Source of the DNA: Rhodoferax sp.
Lineage (GTDB): Bacteria > Pseudomonadota > Gammaproteobacteria > Burkholderiales > Burkholderiaceae_C
Direction: 5' to 3'
Assembly (NCBI RefSeq): GCF_028714215.1
Contig: NZ_JAQTMS010000008.1
Span: 62,001 to 126,000 of the forward strand
Length of the DNA stretch: 64,000 nucleotides
The notes under the pieces were generated by a model. That model had not been told where the DNA came from, ran no database searches, and was given only the letters and a program-made list of their open reading frames with translations. This document shows positions 8,379-17,107 of this stretch, piece after piece. Numbering within the stretch: the first letter of the stretch is position 1; each line of letters opens with the position of its first letter. Made by a program: the position numbers and the translations under genes.

Positions 8379-10112
8379 ATGAAATCGGTCCAACCCGCGC
8401 TCGTCAAAGTGCCCGCCAAAGCGCCTACCGGCATCACCGGTTTCGATGCCATCACGGGCGGTGGCTTGCCGCGTGGCCGCAGCACGCTGCTGGTGGGTGG
8501 ATCGGGCTCCGGCAAGACCGTGCTGGCACTGCAATTCCTGGTGCATGGCGCGCACCATTGCAAGGAGCCGGGTATTCTGGTCGCTTTTGAGGAGAGCGCC
8601 CAGCGCATCCTGGCCAACGCTGCAAGTTTCGACTGGCAGTTGACCGAGTTGGGACCCAAAAAGCTGTTCTTCATGGACGCCCAGCCGCCGCCCGATCTGG
8701 TTCGGTCGGGCGATTTCGATCTTGGCGGCATGTTGGCGGTGCTGGCCAGCCAAGCCCGAAAAATGGGGGCGCGGCGCATCGTCTTCGACGCCCTGGATGT
8801 CGCCTTGGCGTTGCTGCCCGACGCGCTGGCGAAAAGGCGCGAAGTCTACCGCCTGCATGAGTGGTTGCTGGCGCGCGAACTGACCGGCCTGATCACCTTG
8901 AAAGCGGGCCCGGAAGAGGCCGTCGCCATCAGTCCGCAGCCCTTCGGTTTCATGCAGTTCATGGTCGATTGCACCGTGCTGCTCAGCCACGGCGTGGTGC
9001 TGGGTGTGTCGCAACGCAATCTGCGCGTGCAGAAGTACCGCGGCTCCAGCTTCGACGAGGATGAATCGCCGTTCGTGATTGGCAAAAACGGCTTCGAGGT
9101 CGCTGCCGCGCGCGCGCCGGGCCGGGCACTGGACAGCAAGGTCAGCAACGAGCGCATTTCCAGCGGCGTGGAGCGGCTCGATACCATGCTGGGCGGTGGT
9201 TATTACCGCGGTGCCAGCGTGCTGATCACCGGCTTCTCCGGCACCGCCAAGACCAGCTTGAGCGGCGCTTTCGCGCAGGCCGCCTGCCAGCGCGGCGAGC
9301 GCACCCTGTTCGTCAGTTTTGATTCGACCGGCAGCGAGTTGATCCGTAACCTGGCCTCGGTCGGAGTGCGTCTTGACCGTTATGTCAAAAACGGCTGCCT
9401 GCGCATCATCTCGGCACGCGCCATCAGCGGCAGTGCCGAGAGCTTTCTGGTCGCTATCAAGACCCTGGCACGGGAGCAAGGCGCCCGTTGCCTGGTGATC
9501 GATCCGGTGTCCACCTGGTCCAAGCCGGGCAATGCCTTGACCGCGCGCAGCGTGGCGGAGCGCCTGATCGACTGGGCCAAGGCCGACGGCACCACCCTGC
9601 TGTGTACCAGCCTGCTCGACGAAATGTCGAGCCAGTCGGAAGGCAGTTCCTCGCTCCAGATATCGAAGATCGCCGACACCTGGATTCACCTCAATTACTT
9701 GTTGCAGGCCGGCGAGCGCAACCGCGGCCTGTCCATCATCAAGTCCCGCGGCACGGCGCATTCAAACCAGGTGCGCGAACTGATCCTGAGCACCACCGGG
9801 GTGACGCTGGCCGATACCTACACCGCCGGGGGTGAGGTGTTGATGGGTGCGCTGCGCTGGGAAAAAGAACGCGCCGACCGGGTTGCGACCGAGGTCAACG
9901 AAGTCGCCGGCAGGCTCAAGCGCGTCAGGCTGGATGCCGAGGAGGCCGAGCTGGAGGTGCGGGTCAAATCGCTGCAAACCGAGTTGTTGGCGAAACAGGT
10001 CGAGAAAGAGTTGTTGGTCCGCAGCACCGAGAGCCGCAAGGGGGAACTGTCGCGCGGCCTGACCCGGATGGAACAGTTGCGCGGCGCCGATGCGGCCAAG
10101 CCGGCGCGCTGA
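8379..10112 (+). CDS. KaiC-like double-domain RecA-fold ATPase
   Basis: A 577-residue protein of the circadian-clock KaiC/RadA-like group with two RecA-type domains. Domain 1 has Walker A GGSGSGKT (residues 40-47) and the paired glutamates FEES (70-73) that act in KaiC ATPase. Domain 2 has a modified P-loop GFSGTAKTS, and where the second glutamate pair is expected it reads SFDSTGSE, so the second domain probably has altered catalysis. The C-terminus is a charged coiled coil. The ATG at 8379 follows AAGGAACAAG. Such proteins in non-cyanobacteria are signalling or stress ATPases. It sits upstream of a KaiB-like frame and a c-di-GMP enzyme. Confidence 0.88.
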   Translation: MKSVQPALVKVPAKAPTGITGFDAITGGGLPRGRSTLLVGGSGSGKTVLALQFLVHGAHHCKEPGILVAFEESAQRILANAASFDWQLTELGPKKLFFMDAQPPPDLVRSGDFDLGGMLAVLASQARKMGARRIVFDALDVALALLPDALAKRREVYRLHEWLLARELTGLITLKAGPEEAVAISPQPFGFMQFMVDCTVLLSHGVVLGVSQRNLRVQKYRGSSFDEDESPFVIGKNGFEVAAARAPGRALDSKVSNERISSGVERLDTMLGGGYYRGASVLITGFSGTAKTSLSGAFAQAACQRGERTLFVSFDSTGSELIRNLASVGVRLDRYVKNGCLRIISARAISGSAESFLVAIKTLAREQGARCLVIDPVSTWSKPGNALTARSVAERLIDWAKADGTTLLCTSLLDEMSSQSEGSSSLQISKIADTWIHLNYLLQAGERNRGLSIIKSRGTAHSNQVRELILSTTGVTLADTYTAGGEVLMGALRWEKERADRVATEVNEVAGRLKRVRLDAEEAELEVRVKSLQTELLAKQVEKELLVRSTESRKGELSRGLTRMEQLRGADAAKPAR

Positions 10113-10348
10113 ACTCGGCGCAGGCGCGTAGCAACCTGAACGCACTGTGCCGGACGCACTTGGCCGGTCGCTACGAAATCGAAGTGGTGGATGTGTTCCG
10201 GCAGCCCCAGCGGGCCTTGGCCGACGCCGTCTTCATGACGCCGACGCTGATCAAGCTGGCACCGCTGCCGCAGCGAGCCATCGTCGGCACACTGAGTCAG
10301 ACGCAGACCGTGTTGCAGGCCTTGGGGCTGGAAGCGGTGCTTCCATGA
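10109..10348 (+). pseudogene. KaiB-like protein, 5'-truncated
   Basis: This frame encodes AGALNSAQARSNLNALC, HLAGRYEIEVVDVFRQP, then FMTPTLIKLAPLPQRAIVG and TQTVLQALGLE, which aligns with KaiB from its second structural element to the end. The first beta strand (normally LRLYVAG) is absent and no ATG, GTG or TTG lies in frame at a suitable place; the frame overlaps the KaiC stop as CTGA. The simplest reading is a small deletion that joined the end of the KaiC gene to the interior of a KaiB gene, so a full KaiB is probably not made. A TTG at 10160 could start a 62-residue remnant. It ends in an ATGA overlap with the next gene. Confidence 0.6.
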
Positions 10349-12762
10349 AGCTGCCGCAACCGGTCGCCGCGGTGCATGAGACCAGGGAAATCACCGGGCT
10401 CATCCAGACCCTGCACGACACCGATCAATCACTGGAGCAACTGACCGCCGGCGAGGTCGATACGGTGACCGACCGGCGCGGGCGCACGATGCTGTTGCGT
10501 CGCGCCCAGGATCACATGCGGCACAACGAGGCGGCCAAACAGGCCGCCATTCTCAACGCACTGCCGGCGTCCATCGCTTTGCTCGATGCCCAAGGGAGCA
10601 TTGTTTCGGTGAACCAGGCGTGGCGCAACTTTGCCAGCGCCAACGCACTGCAGGGACCGGACTATGGCGTCGGCCTCAACTACCTCGCGATCTGCGACAA
10701 CGCCCAGGGCGCCGAGGCGGCGCAGGCACAGCAGGTGGGCGCCGGCATTCGCGCGGTGTTGGCTGGCGCCAGCGATAGCTTTTCCCTCGAATACCCGTGT
10801 CATTCGTCCTCGTCCCAGCGTTGGTTCCTGCTGCTGGCGACCCCGCTGGCCGGCGACTCGCCGCATGGCGCCGTCGTGATGCACCTCGACATCACCGAAC
10901 GCCACCAGGCGCAAGCCGGGGTCATCTACCTGAACCGGGTCTATGCCATGCTCAGCGGCATCAATACGCTGATCGTGCGGGTACATGACCGTGACACCTT
11001 GTTCAAGGAGGCCTGCCGCATCGCGGTCGAGGCAGGGGGCTTTCGCATGGCCTGGATGGGCATCATCGATCAGAGCGGAAAGACGATGGTCCCGGTCGCT
11101 TCGGTCGGCGTCGATGAGGCGGTGCTGAGCGCCCTCAGGCAACACTATTCAAGGACCGAAGACTGGCTGTCGGGCGACAGTCTGTCCGGACAGGCACTGA
11201 GGGAAAAAAAGCCCACGGTGTCCAACGACTTGCAGCACGACGCCAGGGTCATGCTGCGCGCGCAGCACGTCCGCAACGCAATCCGGTCCATGGTTTTCTT
11301 GCCACTGCTGGTGGCGGACAAGGCCGTCGGCGTGCTGGTGCTATACACCAGCGAGATCGGATTCTTCCGTGCAGAAGAGTTGACGCTATTGACCGAACTG
11401 GCGGGCGATGTCGCCTTCGCGATCGATCATATCGACAAGCAGGAGCGGCTCAATTACCTGGCCTACTACGATGTGCTCACCGGGCTTGCCAACCGCACCC
11501 TGTTTCTGGAGCGCGTGGCGCTGTATCTGCGCAGTGCGGTCAATGGTAGGCCCCAGCTGGGCTTGTTCCTGATCGATCTGGAGCGCTTCAAGAACATCAA
11601 CGACAGCCTGGGACGGTCCGCCGGCGACGAGCTCTTGCGGCAGGTGGCGCAGTGGCTGACGCGCAACGTGGCGGGGGACGCCAACCTGTTGGCGCGCGTT
11701 GGGGCGGACCATTTTGCCGTGGTCATGCCGGCGGTCAGGGTCGGAGGTAATTTGCCGCAGCTTTTGGAGAAATGGATTGCCGCGGTTCAGAGCCATCCGT
11801 TCCGCCTGAATGACGCGGTGTTCCGGATCGCGGCCAAGGTAGGCGTGGCGCTATTCCCGGATGACGGTGCCGACGCCGACACCTTGTACGAGCATGCCGA
11901 GGCGGCGCTCAAATCAGCCAAGGCCAGCGGCGAGCGCTACCTGTTTTACACGCAGCGGATGAGCGCGGCGGTGGCTGGCAAGCTGACTCTGGAAAACCAG
12001 CTGCGTCAGGCCCTGGAACTGGGTGAATTCGAACTCTACTACCAACCCAAGGTGAACCTGGCGAGCGGCCAGGTGACCAGCGCCGAGGCGCTGATCCGCT
12101 GGAACAATCCACGCACCGGCCTGGTATTACCCGGGCATTTCATTCCGATTCTGGAAGAAACCGGACTGATCCATGACGTCGGACGCTGGGCGCTGCGGCA
12201 AGCCGTCAAAGACTACCAGCGCTGGCGCGCCGCCGGTCTGAGCGCCGTGCGCATCGCGGTCAACGTGTCGTCGCTGCAACTGCGCAACCGCGCCTTCGTG
12301 GCCGAGGTCAGGCAGGCCATCGGTATTGACCCGCAGACTGCGGCTGGGCTGGAACTGGAGATCACCGAGAGCCTGCTGATGGAGAATGTGGAGCACGGAA
12401 TCGCCAGCTTGCAGGCGATCCGCGCCATGGGCGTGAGCATCGCCATCGATGATTTCGGCACCGGTTTTTCCTCGCTCAGCTACCTTGCCAAATTTCCGGT
12501 CGACCGGCTCAAGATTGACCGCTCGTTCGTGCTCCAGATGACGCTCGCGTCGCAGGGGCTGGCGCTGGTCGCCACCATCATCAACCTGGCGCACGCGCTC
12601 AAACTCAAGGTGGTGGCGGAGGGCGTCGAAACCGAGGAGCAGGCGCGCCTGCTGCGCGTGCTCGACTGCGACGAAATGCAGGGCTTTTTATTCAGCCAAG
12701 CGGTCCCCGGTGCGACCTTCGAGGCCAAATATCTGGCAGGCCCGCGGCCGGGTGACCGATAA
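10345..12762 (+). CDS. PAS-GAF-GGDEF-EAL cyclic-di-GMP signalling protein
   Basis: An 805-residue cytosolic protein starting at the ATG that overlaps the KaiB-like stop (ATGA). Order of domains: PAS (about 60-190), GAF (about 200-365), GGDEF (about 375-530), EAL (about 545-790). The GGDEF motif is degenerate (GADHF), so diguanylate cyclase activity is doubtful. The EAL domain keeps its catalytic features: EALIRW, ELEITESLL, DDFGTGFSSLSYL, KIDRSFV and AEGVET. The likely role is a sensor-controlled c-di-GMP phosphodiesterase whose GGDEF half is regulatory. Position suggests control by or with the KaiC-like ATPase. Confidence 0.9.
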   Translation: MKLPQPVAAVHETREITGLIQTLHDTDQSLEQLTAGEVDTVTDRRGRTMLLRRAQDHMRHNEAAKQAAILNALPASIALLDAQGSIVSVNQAWRNFASANALQGPDYGVGLNYLAICDNAQGAEAAQAQQVGAGIRAVLAGASDSFSLEYPCHSSSSQRWFLLLATPLAGDSPHGAVVMHLDITERHQAQAGVIYLNRVYAMLSGINTLIVRVHDRDTLFKEACRIAVEAGGFRMAWMGIIDQSGKTMVPVASVGVDEAVLSALRQHYSRTEDWLSGDSLSGQALREKKPTVSNDLQHDARVMLRAQHVRNAIRSMVFLPLLVADKAVGVLVLYTSEIGFFRAEELTLLTELAGDVAFAIDHIDKQERLNYLAYYDVLTGLANRTLFLERVALYLRSAVNGRPQLGLFLIDLERFKNINDSLGRSAGDELLRQVAQWLTRNVAGDANLLARVGADHFAVVMPAVRVGGNLPQLLEKWIAAVQSHPFRLNDAVFRIAAKVGVALFPDDGADADTLYEHAEAALKSAKASGERYLFYTQRMSAAVAGKLTLENQLRQALELGEFELYYQPKVNLASGQVTSAEALIRWNNPRTGLVLPGHFIPILEETGLIHDVGRWALRQAVKDYQRWRAAGLSAVRIAVNVSSLQLRNRAFVAEVRQAIGIDPQTAAGLELEITESLLMENVEHGIASLQAIRAMGVSIAIDDFGTGFSSLSYLAKFPVDRLKIDRSFVLQMTLASQGLALVATIINLAHALKLKVVAEGVETEEQARLLRVLDCDEMQGFLFSQAVPGATFEAKYLAGPRPGDR

Positions 12763-12841
12763 TGCGCTAGATGCTGATGGTGGCCAGCCATGGGTCAAGT
12801 GGATGGGTGCCATGCCTCTGTATTCAAAAGATGTTCATCCC

Positions 12842-13696
12842 ATGAGTCCAGCCCTGCGCTTGGCGCCTTGTTTTCTCAAACTGCGGCGCGCGGTTTGTCT
12901 TGCCGGCAGCGGCGCCATCCTGCTGATGACGACGCTGGCGGTGCAGGCCGATGCCATCAAGATTGGCGGTACCGGCACCGGTCTGGGTGCCATGAAGTTG
13001 CTGGCGCAGGAATTCAATAAATCCCGCCCCGATGCGCAGCTGATTGTCACGCCCAGTCTGGGCAGCACCGGCGCCATCAAGGCAGTGTTGGCCGGAGCCA
13101 TCGACCTCGGCATCAGCGCCCGGCCCCTTACGCCGGATGAGCAGCGCCAAGGCGTCTCGGCCTGGGCCTATGCCCGAACGCCGTTCATGCTCGTCACCGG
13201 AGCCCGGAACAAAAGTGCCGGCCTGAGTCTGAGCCAGCTGGTGCAAATCTATTCCGGCAAAGTCAGCCAGTGGCCCGACGGCAGTCCGATACGCCTGGTG
13301 GTGCGCCCTGACGCCGATATCGATAGCCAGTTGTTGCGCGCTTTCTCGGCCGAGATGAGCCGCGCGGTCAGCCTGGCGCTGGCGCGACCGGGTCTCAGGA
13401 TGGCCGATACCGACCAGGACAATGCCGATGCGCTGGAGCAGCTCCCGGGTTCGCTGGGAACGGCCACGCTGAGTCAAATCCTGACCGAACATCGGGCTCT
13501 CAAAGCGCTGTCCCTGGACGGGGTTGTGCCCACGCTAGAGTCGTTGGCGGCCGGACGCTATCCTTATTACAAGACGCTGCACCTGGTCAGCGCTGCCAAG
13601 CCCTCTGCGCTGGCAAGGGACTTTGCCGCCTTCGTACGTTCGCCGGCGGGCCAGGCGGTTCTGGCCCGGGCCGGCAATCTGGCACTGCGGGAGTAG
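12842..13696 (+). CDS. PstS-like periplasmic substrate-binding protein
   Basis: A 284-residue exported protein of the phosphate-binding (PstS/PBP-like) superfamily. After a signal peptide ending near VQADA, it has IKIGGTGTGLGAMKLLA, TPSLGSTGAIKAVLAGAIDLGISARPL and a terminal FVRSPAGQAVLARAG, all typical of this fold. No ABC permease genes are nearby. The membrane diguanylate cyclase starts 8 bp after it, so it may be the ligand-binding partner of that sensor. An earlier in-frame ATG at 12812 is possible; 12842 gives the more compact signal peptide. Confidence 0.75.
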   Translation: MSPALRLAPCFLKLRRAVCLAGSGAILLMTTLAVQADAIKIGGTGTGLGAMKLLAQEFNKSRPDAQLIVTPSLGSTGAIKAVLAGAIDLGISARPLTPDEQRQGVSAWAYARTPFMLVTGARNKSAGLSLSQLVQIYSGKVSQWPDGSPIRLVVRPDADIDSQLLRAFSAEMSRAVSLALARPGLRMADTDQDNADALEQLPGSLGTATLSQILTEHRALKALSLDGVVPTLESLAAGRYPYYKTLHLVSAAKPSALARDFAAFVRSPAGQAVLARAGNLALRE

Positions 13697-13704
13697 TTGA
13701 TTCG

Positions 13705-15855
13705 ATGTCGGCAGCAGAAATCGGCTTGGCCAGAACCCTGCGCTGGATCGCCGCCGGCATCGCGATCCTGCTGGCGGTTTCCCTGCCGCTGGGTTACTGG
13801 CTGGTGGTCTTCAGTTTTGCGGCCGAAGCAACTGCCAACGATGCCGCAGCCGGTGCCGAACTGGTGACCCAGAGAATCAATGTCAACCCCGAACTGTGGC
13901 GCTTCGAGGTACCCAGGCTGGACGCCGTTGCCGCCAACCATCACGCCGATGGCCCGGCGCAGCAGCATTGGATCTTCGACGAGCGCGGCAGCGTGCTGGC
14001 CCAAAACCAGCAGAACCTCGATCCGCCGCTGCTCAGCCGCGCCGCGCCGCTGCTGGATTCGGGGCGGCTGGTGGGCCGCTTTGTCAGCAGCCGCTCGCTG
14101 CTGCCGTTGTTGCAGAGTACGGCGCTGGTGGGCTTGTTCGCCCTGCTGCTAGGGTTGGCGATTTACCTGAGCCTGAATCTGCTGCCCCTGCGCGCACTGA
14201 AGCGCACGCTGGGCGCCTTGGGTCAGGAACGGGAGCGCCTGGCCACCATCGTGGACAACGCGGTGGAGGGCATCATCAGCTTCAACGCGGACGGCCTGCT
14301 GCAGTCCCTGAACCCGGCGGCGGCACGCATGTTCGGCTACGACAGAGCCGAAGCGCTGGGCCGCAGCGCGGCCGACCTGCTGCCCGGGATCGATATCGTG
14401 CGGGCCGGTCTGCCGGACTGGCAAGCGCCGCTGGGCACGCTGGAAGCCGACGGCCAGCGCAAGGACGGCCAGCACTTCCAGATCGAGCTGGCGCTCAGCC
14501 AGGCGCTGCTGGACGGCAAGCCGCAGTGGATTGCCATCGTGCACGACATCACCGAGCGCAAGCGCATGGACCAGGCCTTGCACGAGAGCGAGGCGCGTTT
14601 TCGCAGCCTGACCGAGATGTCGTCCGATTTCTACTGGGAGAGCGACGCCCAGCACCGGCTTTCGCAGCGCTACTGGGTCGACAAGAAGTTGAGCAGCGCG
14701 TCGGTCTTCGGGCACGGCACGCCGATCGGCAAACGGCGTTGGGAACTACCTTATCTGTCGCCCGACGAGGCCGGCTGGCAGGGCCACCGGGCGGTACTGG
14801 AGGCGCGGCGGCCATTCCGCCGGTTCGAGTTCTCGCGCCGCGGCGCGGATGGCAGCGAGCGCTACCTGTCGATCAGCGGCAATCCGATGTTCGACCCGTC
14901 CGGCGCTTTCCGGGGCTACCGCGGCGTCGGCACCGACATCACGGCGCGCAAGCGGCTGGAGCAAGCCTTGCGCGAAAGCGCGCAGGAACTGCGCCTGTTC
15001 GCCGACAACGTGCCGGCCATGACCGCCTCCTGGGACCAGAACCTGTGCTGTAGCTTCGCCAACAAGATGTACAGCGAGTTTTACGGCTTTAGCTCGGACA
15101 GCATTCTGGGCCGGCACGTGCGCGAGGTGGCCGGGGAGGAGGCCTACCCGGAGATCGAAGGCTATTTTGCGCAGGCCTTGCAGGGACACCCCGTCACCTA
15201 CCAAAGGACGCGCAAGCTGGCCAATGGCGAGGCGCGTTACCTGGCCGTCAAACTGCTGCCGCATGTCGGCGACAAGGGGAAGGTGCTGGGCTGTTTTTCG
15301 GTGACCATCGACATCACCGAGCACAAGCTGGCGGAGCAGCGCATGCAGCGGGTGGCGCATCACGACAGCCTGACCGGTTTGCCGAACCGCCTGCTGTTCA
15401 ACGACCGCTTGCAGCAGGCGGTCAGTCTGGCCAAACGCGACCTGCGCCAGTTCGCCTTGCTGTACCTCGACCTGGACCGCTTCAAGCAGGTCAACGATAG
15501 CCTGGGGCACACCGCCGGCGACGAATTGCTGCAAGCCGTGGCCGCCAGAATCCGCCGTCAGGTGCGCGAATCGGACACCGTGGCGCGCATCGGCGGCGAC
15601 GAATTCACGGTCATCCTGTCCGACGTCACGCGGCCCGAGGAAGCGGCAACGGTGGCCCGGAAAATCATCGCCGCGCTGGCGAAACCGTTCCAGCTCGACA
15701 GTCAGAAGCAGAGCGTGGAGATCGGCAGCAGCATCGGCATTGCCATCTACCCGTCGGACGCCGGCGACGCCGACGCGCTGGTCAGGGCCGCCGACAGCGC
15801 CATGTACAGCGCCAAGCAGCAGGGCAACAGCTGTCGGTTTTGCGGCGCCAGTTAG
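13705..15855 (+). CDS. membrane PAS-GGDEF diguanylate cyclase
   Basis: A 716-residue inner-membrane sensor. Hydrophobic helices around residues 12-35 and 133-155 flank a periplasmic region. Three PAS-type domains follow (about 180-290, 295-420, 425-540), then a GGDEF domain (about 545-716). The active-site motif is intact (RIGGDEF) and an inhibitory RxxD site (RESD) lies five residues before it. It should make c-di-GMP in response to a signal sensed in the periplasm or by its PAS domains. The adjacent periplasmic binding protein gene (8-bp gap) suggests that protein supplies the input. Confidence 0.9.
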   Translation: MSAAEIGLARTLRWIAAGIAILLAVSLPLGYWLVVFSFAAEATANDAAAGAELVTQRINVNPELWRFEVPRLDAVAANHHADGPAQQHWIFDERGSVLAQNQQNLDPPLLSRAAPLLDSGRLVGRFVSSRSLLPLLQSTALVGLFALLLGLAIYLSLNLLPLRALKRTLGALGQERERLATIVDNAVEGIISFNADGLLQSLNPAAARMFGYDRAEALGRSAADLLPGIDIVRAGLPDWQAPLGTLEADGQRKDGQHFQIELALSQALLDGKPQWIAIVHDITERKRMDQALHESEARFRSLTEMSSDFYWESDAQHRLSQRYWVDKKLSSASVFGHGTPIGKRRWELPYLSPDEAGWQGHRAVLEARRPFRRFEFSRRGADGSERYLSISGNPMFDPSGAFRGYRGVGTDITARKRLEQALRESAQELRLFADNVPAMTASWDQNLCCSFANKMYSEFYGFSSDSILGRHVREVAGEEAYPEIEGYFAQALQGHPVTYQRTRKLANGEARYLAVKLLPHVGDKGKVLGCFSVTIDITEHKLAEQRMQRVAHHDSLTGLPNRLLFNDRLQQAVSLAKRDLRQFALLYLDLDRFKQVNDSLGHTAGDELLQAVAARIRRQVRESDTVARIGGDEFTVILSDVTRPEEAATVARKIIAALAKPFQLDSQKQSVEIGSSIGIAIYPSDAGDADALVRAADSAMYSAKQQGNSCRFCGAS

Positions 15856-15875
15856 GTGGAGTGGGCGCTCTCCAC
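15856..15875. terminator. hairpin between convergent genes
   Basis: GTGGAG (15856-15861) and CTCCAC (15870-15875) form a perfect 6-bp stem with an 8-nt loop. It lies between the stop of the diguanylate cyclase gene and the stop of the convergent ATPase gene, where a bidirectional terminator is expected. No T-tract follows, so it is only a candidate. Confidence 0.4.
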
Positions 15876-15884
15876 AGCCCCGCT

Positions 15885-17051
15885 TCAAGCCAGTTGCGAC
15901 AAGGTCTCGGCCAATTCGCGCACGCCAACCGCTTCTATGTTTTCGCTGATCGGATAACGTTCCATCCCGGCATGGACGACGAAGCGCTTGGCGGGTTTCA
16001 AGTCTTCGCAGGCTTCATAAAAGCCTCGTGCCGGTTTGGCGGCGCGACTGCGCTTGATTTCGATGGCCCAGCGTGCGCCGCCGGGCAGTTCCAGAAGCAG
16101 ATCGATCTCAGCCCCACCCGAGGTCCGGTAAAAGCCCGGCACCGTCAAGGTGGGCGCGGCGTTGATCAGGTTTTCGATCACAAAACCTTCCCAACTGGCG
16201 CCGACCACGGGGTGCCCCAGCAAGGCGTTGTGGTCCACCAGATTGAGCAGCGCATGCAGTAAACCGCTGTCGCGGATATAGACCTTGGGTGATTTCACCA
16301 GACGTTTGCCAACATTGATGTGGTAGGGCTGGAGCCGGCGCACCAATAACAAATCAACCAGCAAATCGGTATAGCGACTCACTGTCTGGCTGCTTACCTC
16401 CAAGCCGGCGGCCAGGCGCGAAGCGTTGATCAAGGCGCCCTGGTTGTGCGCCAGCATGGTCCAGAAACGGCGCAGGGTTTCTGCTGGAATGCGCGGGCCG
16501 AACATCGGCACATCGCGTTCCAAGTAGGTTCTGAGCAGATCTTTACGCCAGTCCAGACTTTGTCGCTCGTCTGGTGCCAGGTAGCTGTCCGGAAAGCCGC
16601 CGCGTATCCACAATGTTTCCCGGGCCTCGGCCGGCAGCTCCAACACGCTCAAAGGTGTCATGTCGATGTAGCTGACGCGCCCGGCCAAGCTTTCACCGCT
16701 TTGACGCATCAGGTCGAGCGAGGCGGAGCCCAGCAGCAGGAAGCGGCCCGTGCGCAGTCCCTTGCGGCGGCCTTGGTCAATCAGGCCGCGCAAGGTCAAA
16801 AACAGGTCAGGTGCGCGGTGAATTTCGTCTAGGATCACCAGCCGGTCTTCATAGGCGGACAAAAAGACGGCTGCGTTGCTCAGCTTGTCCCTCTCCTGAA
16901 CGTCTTCCAAATCGAGGTAGAGGGCGTTTTGCAGTTCGCCAATTTGCAGTGCCAAGGTGGTTTTTCCAACTTGGCGCGGGCCGATCAGGACTACACAGGC
17001 TTGGCGCGATAGCGCCTGGCGCACCGTGTCAAGAGCTTTTCTGTCTAACAT
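15885..17051 (-). CDS. AAA+ ATPase, DUF4143 family
   Basis: A 388-residue ATPase of the AAA_14/DUF4143 family. It has Walker A GPRQVGKT (residues 24-31), Walker B LVILDEIH, a sensor-like GSASLDL, then a winged-helix-like middle and a C-terminal DUF4143 part. That part contains EGFVIENLI and the PD-(D/E)XK-like GGAEIDLLLE...WAIEIKRS, a nuclease-fold signature. Members are widespread and poorly understood, and often mobile between genomes. The start codon lies just behind a 29-bp palindrome, suggesting autoregulation or an RNA hairpin at the ribosome site. Confidence 0.9.
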   Translation of the reverse strand: MLDRKALDTVRQALSRQACVVLIGPRQVGKTTLALQIGELQNALYLDLEDVQERDKLSNAAVFLSAYEDRLVILDEIHRAPDLFLTLRGLIDQGRRKGLRTGRFLLLGSASLDLMRQSGESLAGRVSYIDMTPLSVLELPAEARETLWIRGGFPDSYLAPDERQSLDWRKDLLRTYLERDVPMFGPRIPAETLRRFWTMLAHNQGALINASRLAAGLEVSSQTVSRYTDLLVDLLLVRRLQPYHINVGKRLVKSPKVYIRDSGLLHALLNLVDHNALLGHPVVGASWEGFVIENLINAAPTLTVPGFYRTSGGAEIDLLLELPGGARWAIEIKRSRAAKPARGFYEACEDLKPAKRFVVHAGMERYPISENIEAVGVRELAETLSQLA

Positions 17052-17055
17052 CCTT

Positions 17056-17084
17056 GCAAATTTACCACGACGTGGTGAATTTGC
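17056..17084. promoter_or_regulatory. 29-bp inverted repeat upstream of the DUF4143 ATPase
   Basis: The arms GCAAATTTACCACG (17056-17069) and CGTGGTGAATTTGC (17071-17084) are inverted copies with one mismatch around a central A. The palindrome ends 5 bases before the ATPase start codon. It could be an operator for a dimeric regulator or a hairpin in the leader RNA that hides the ribosome-binding site. Confidence 0.6.
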
Positions 17085-17107
17085 ATAGATATTTTTCTAT
17101 AAGCGCG

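Noticed and set aside
10147..10344. N-terminal extension of the GGDEF-EAL gene from a GTG
   Set aside because: That stretch codes for KaiB in another frame, and the ATG at 10345 forms an ATGA overlap typical of coupled genes.
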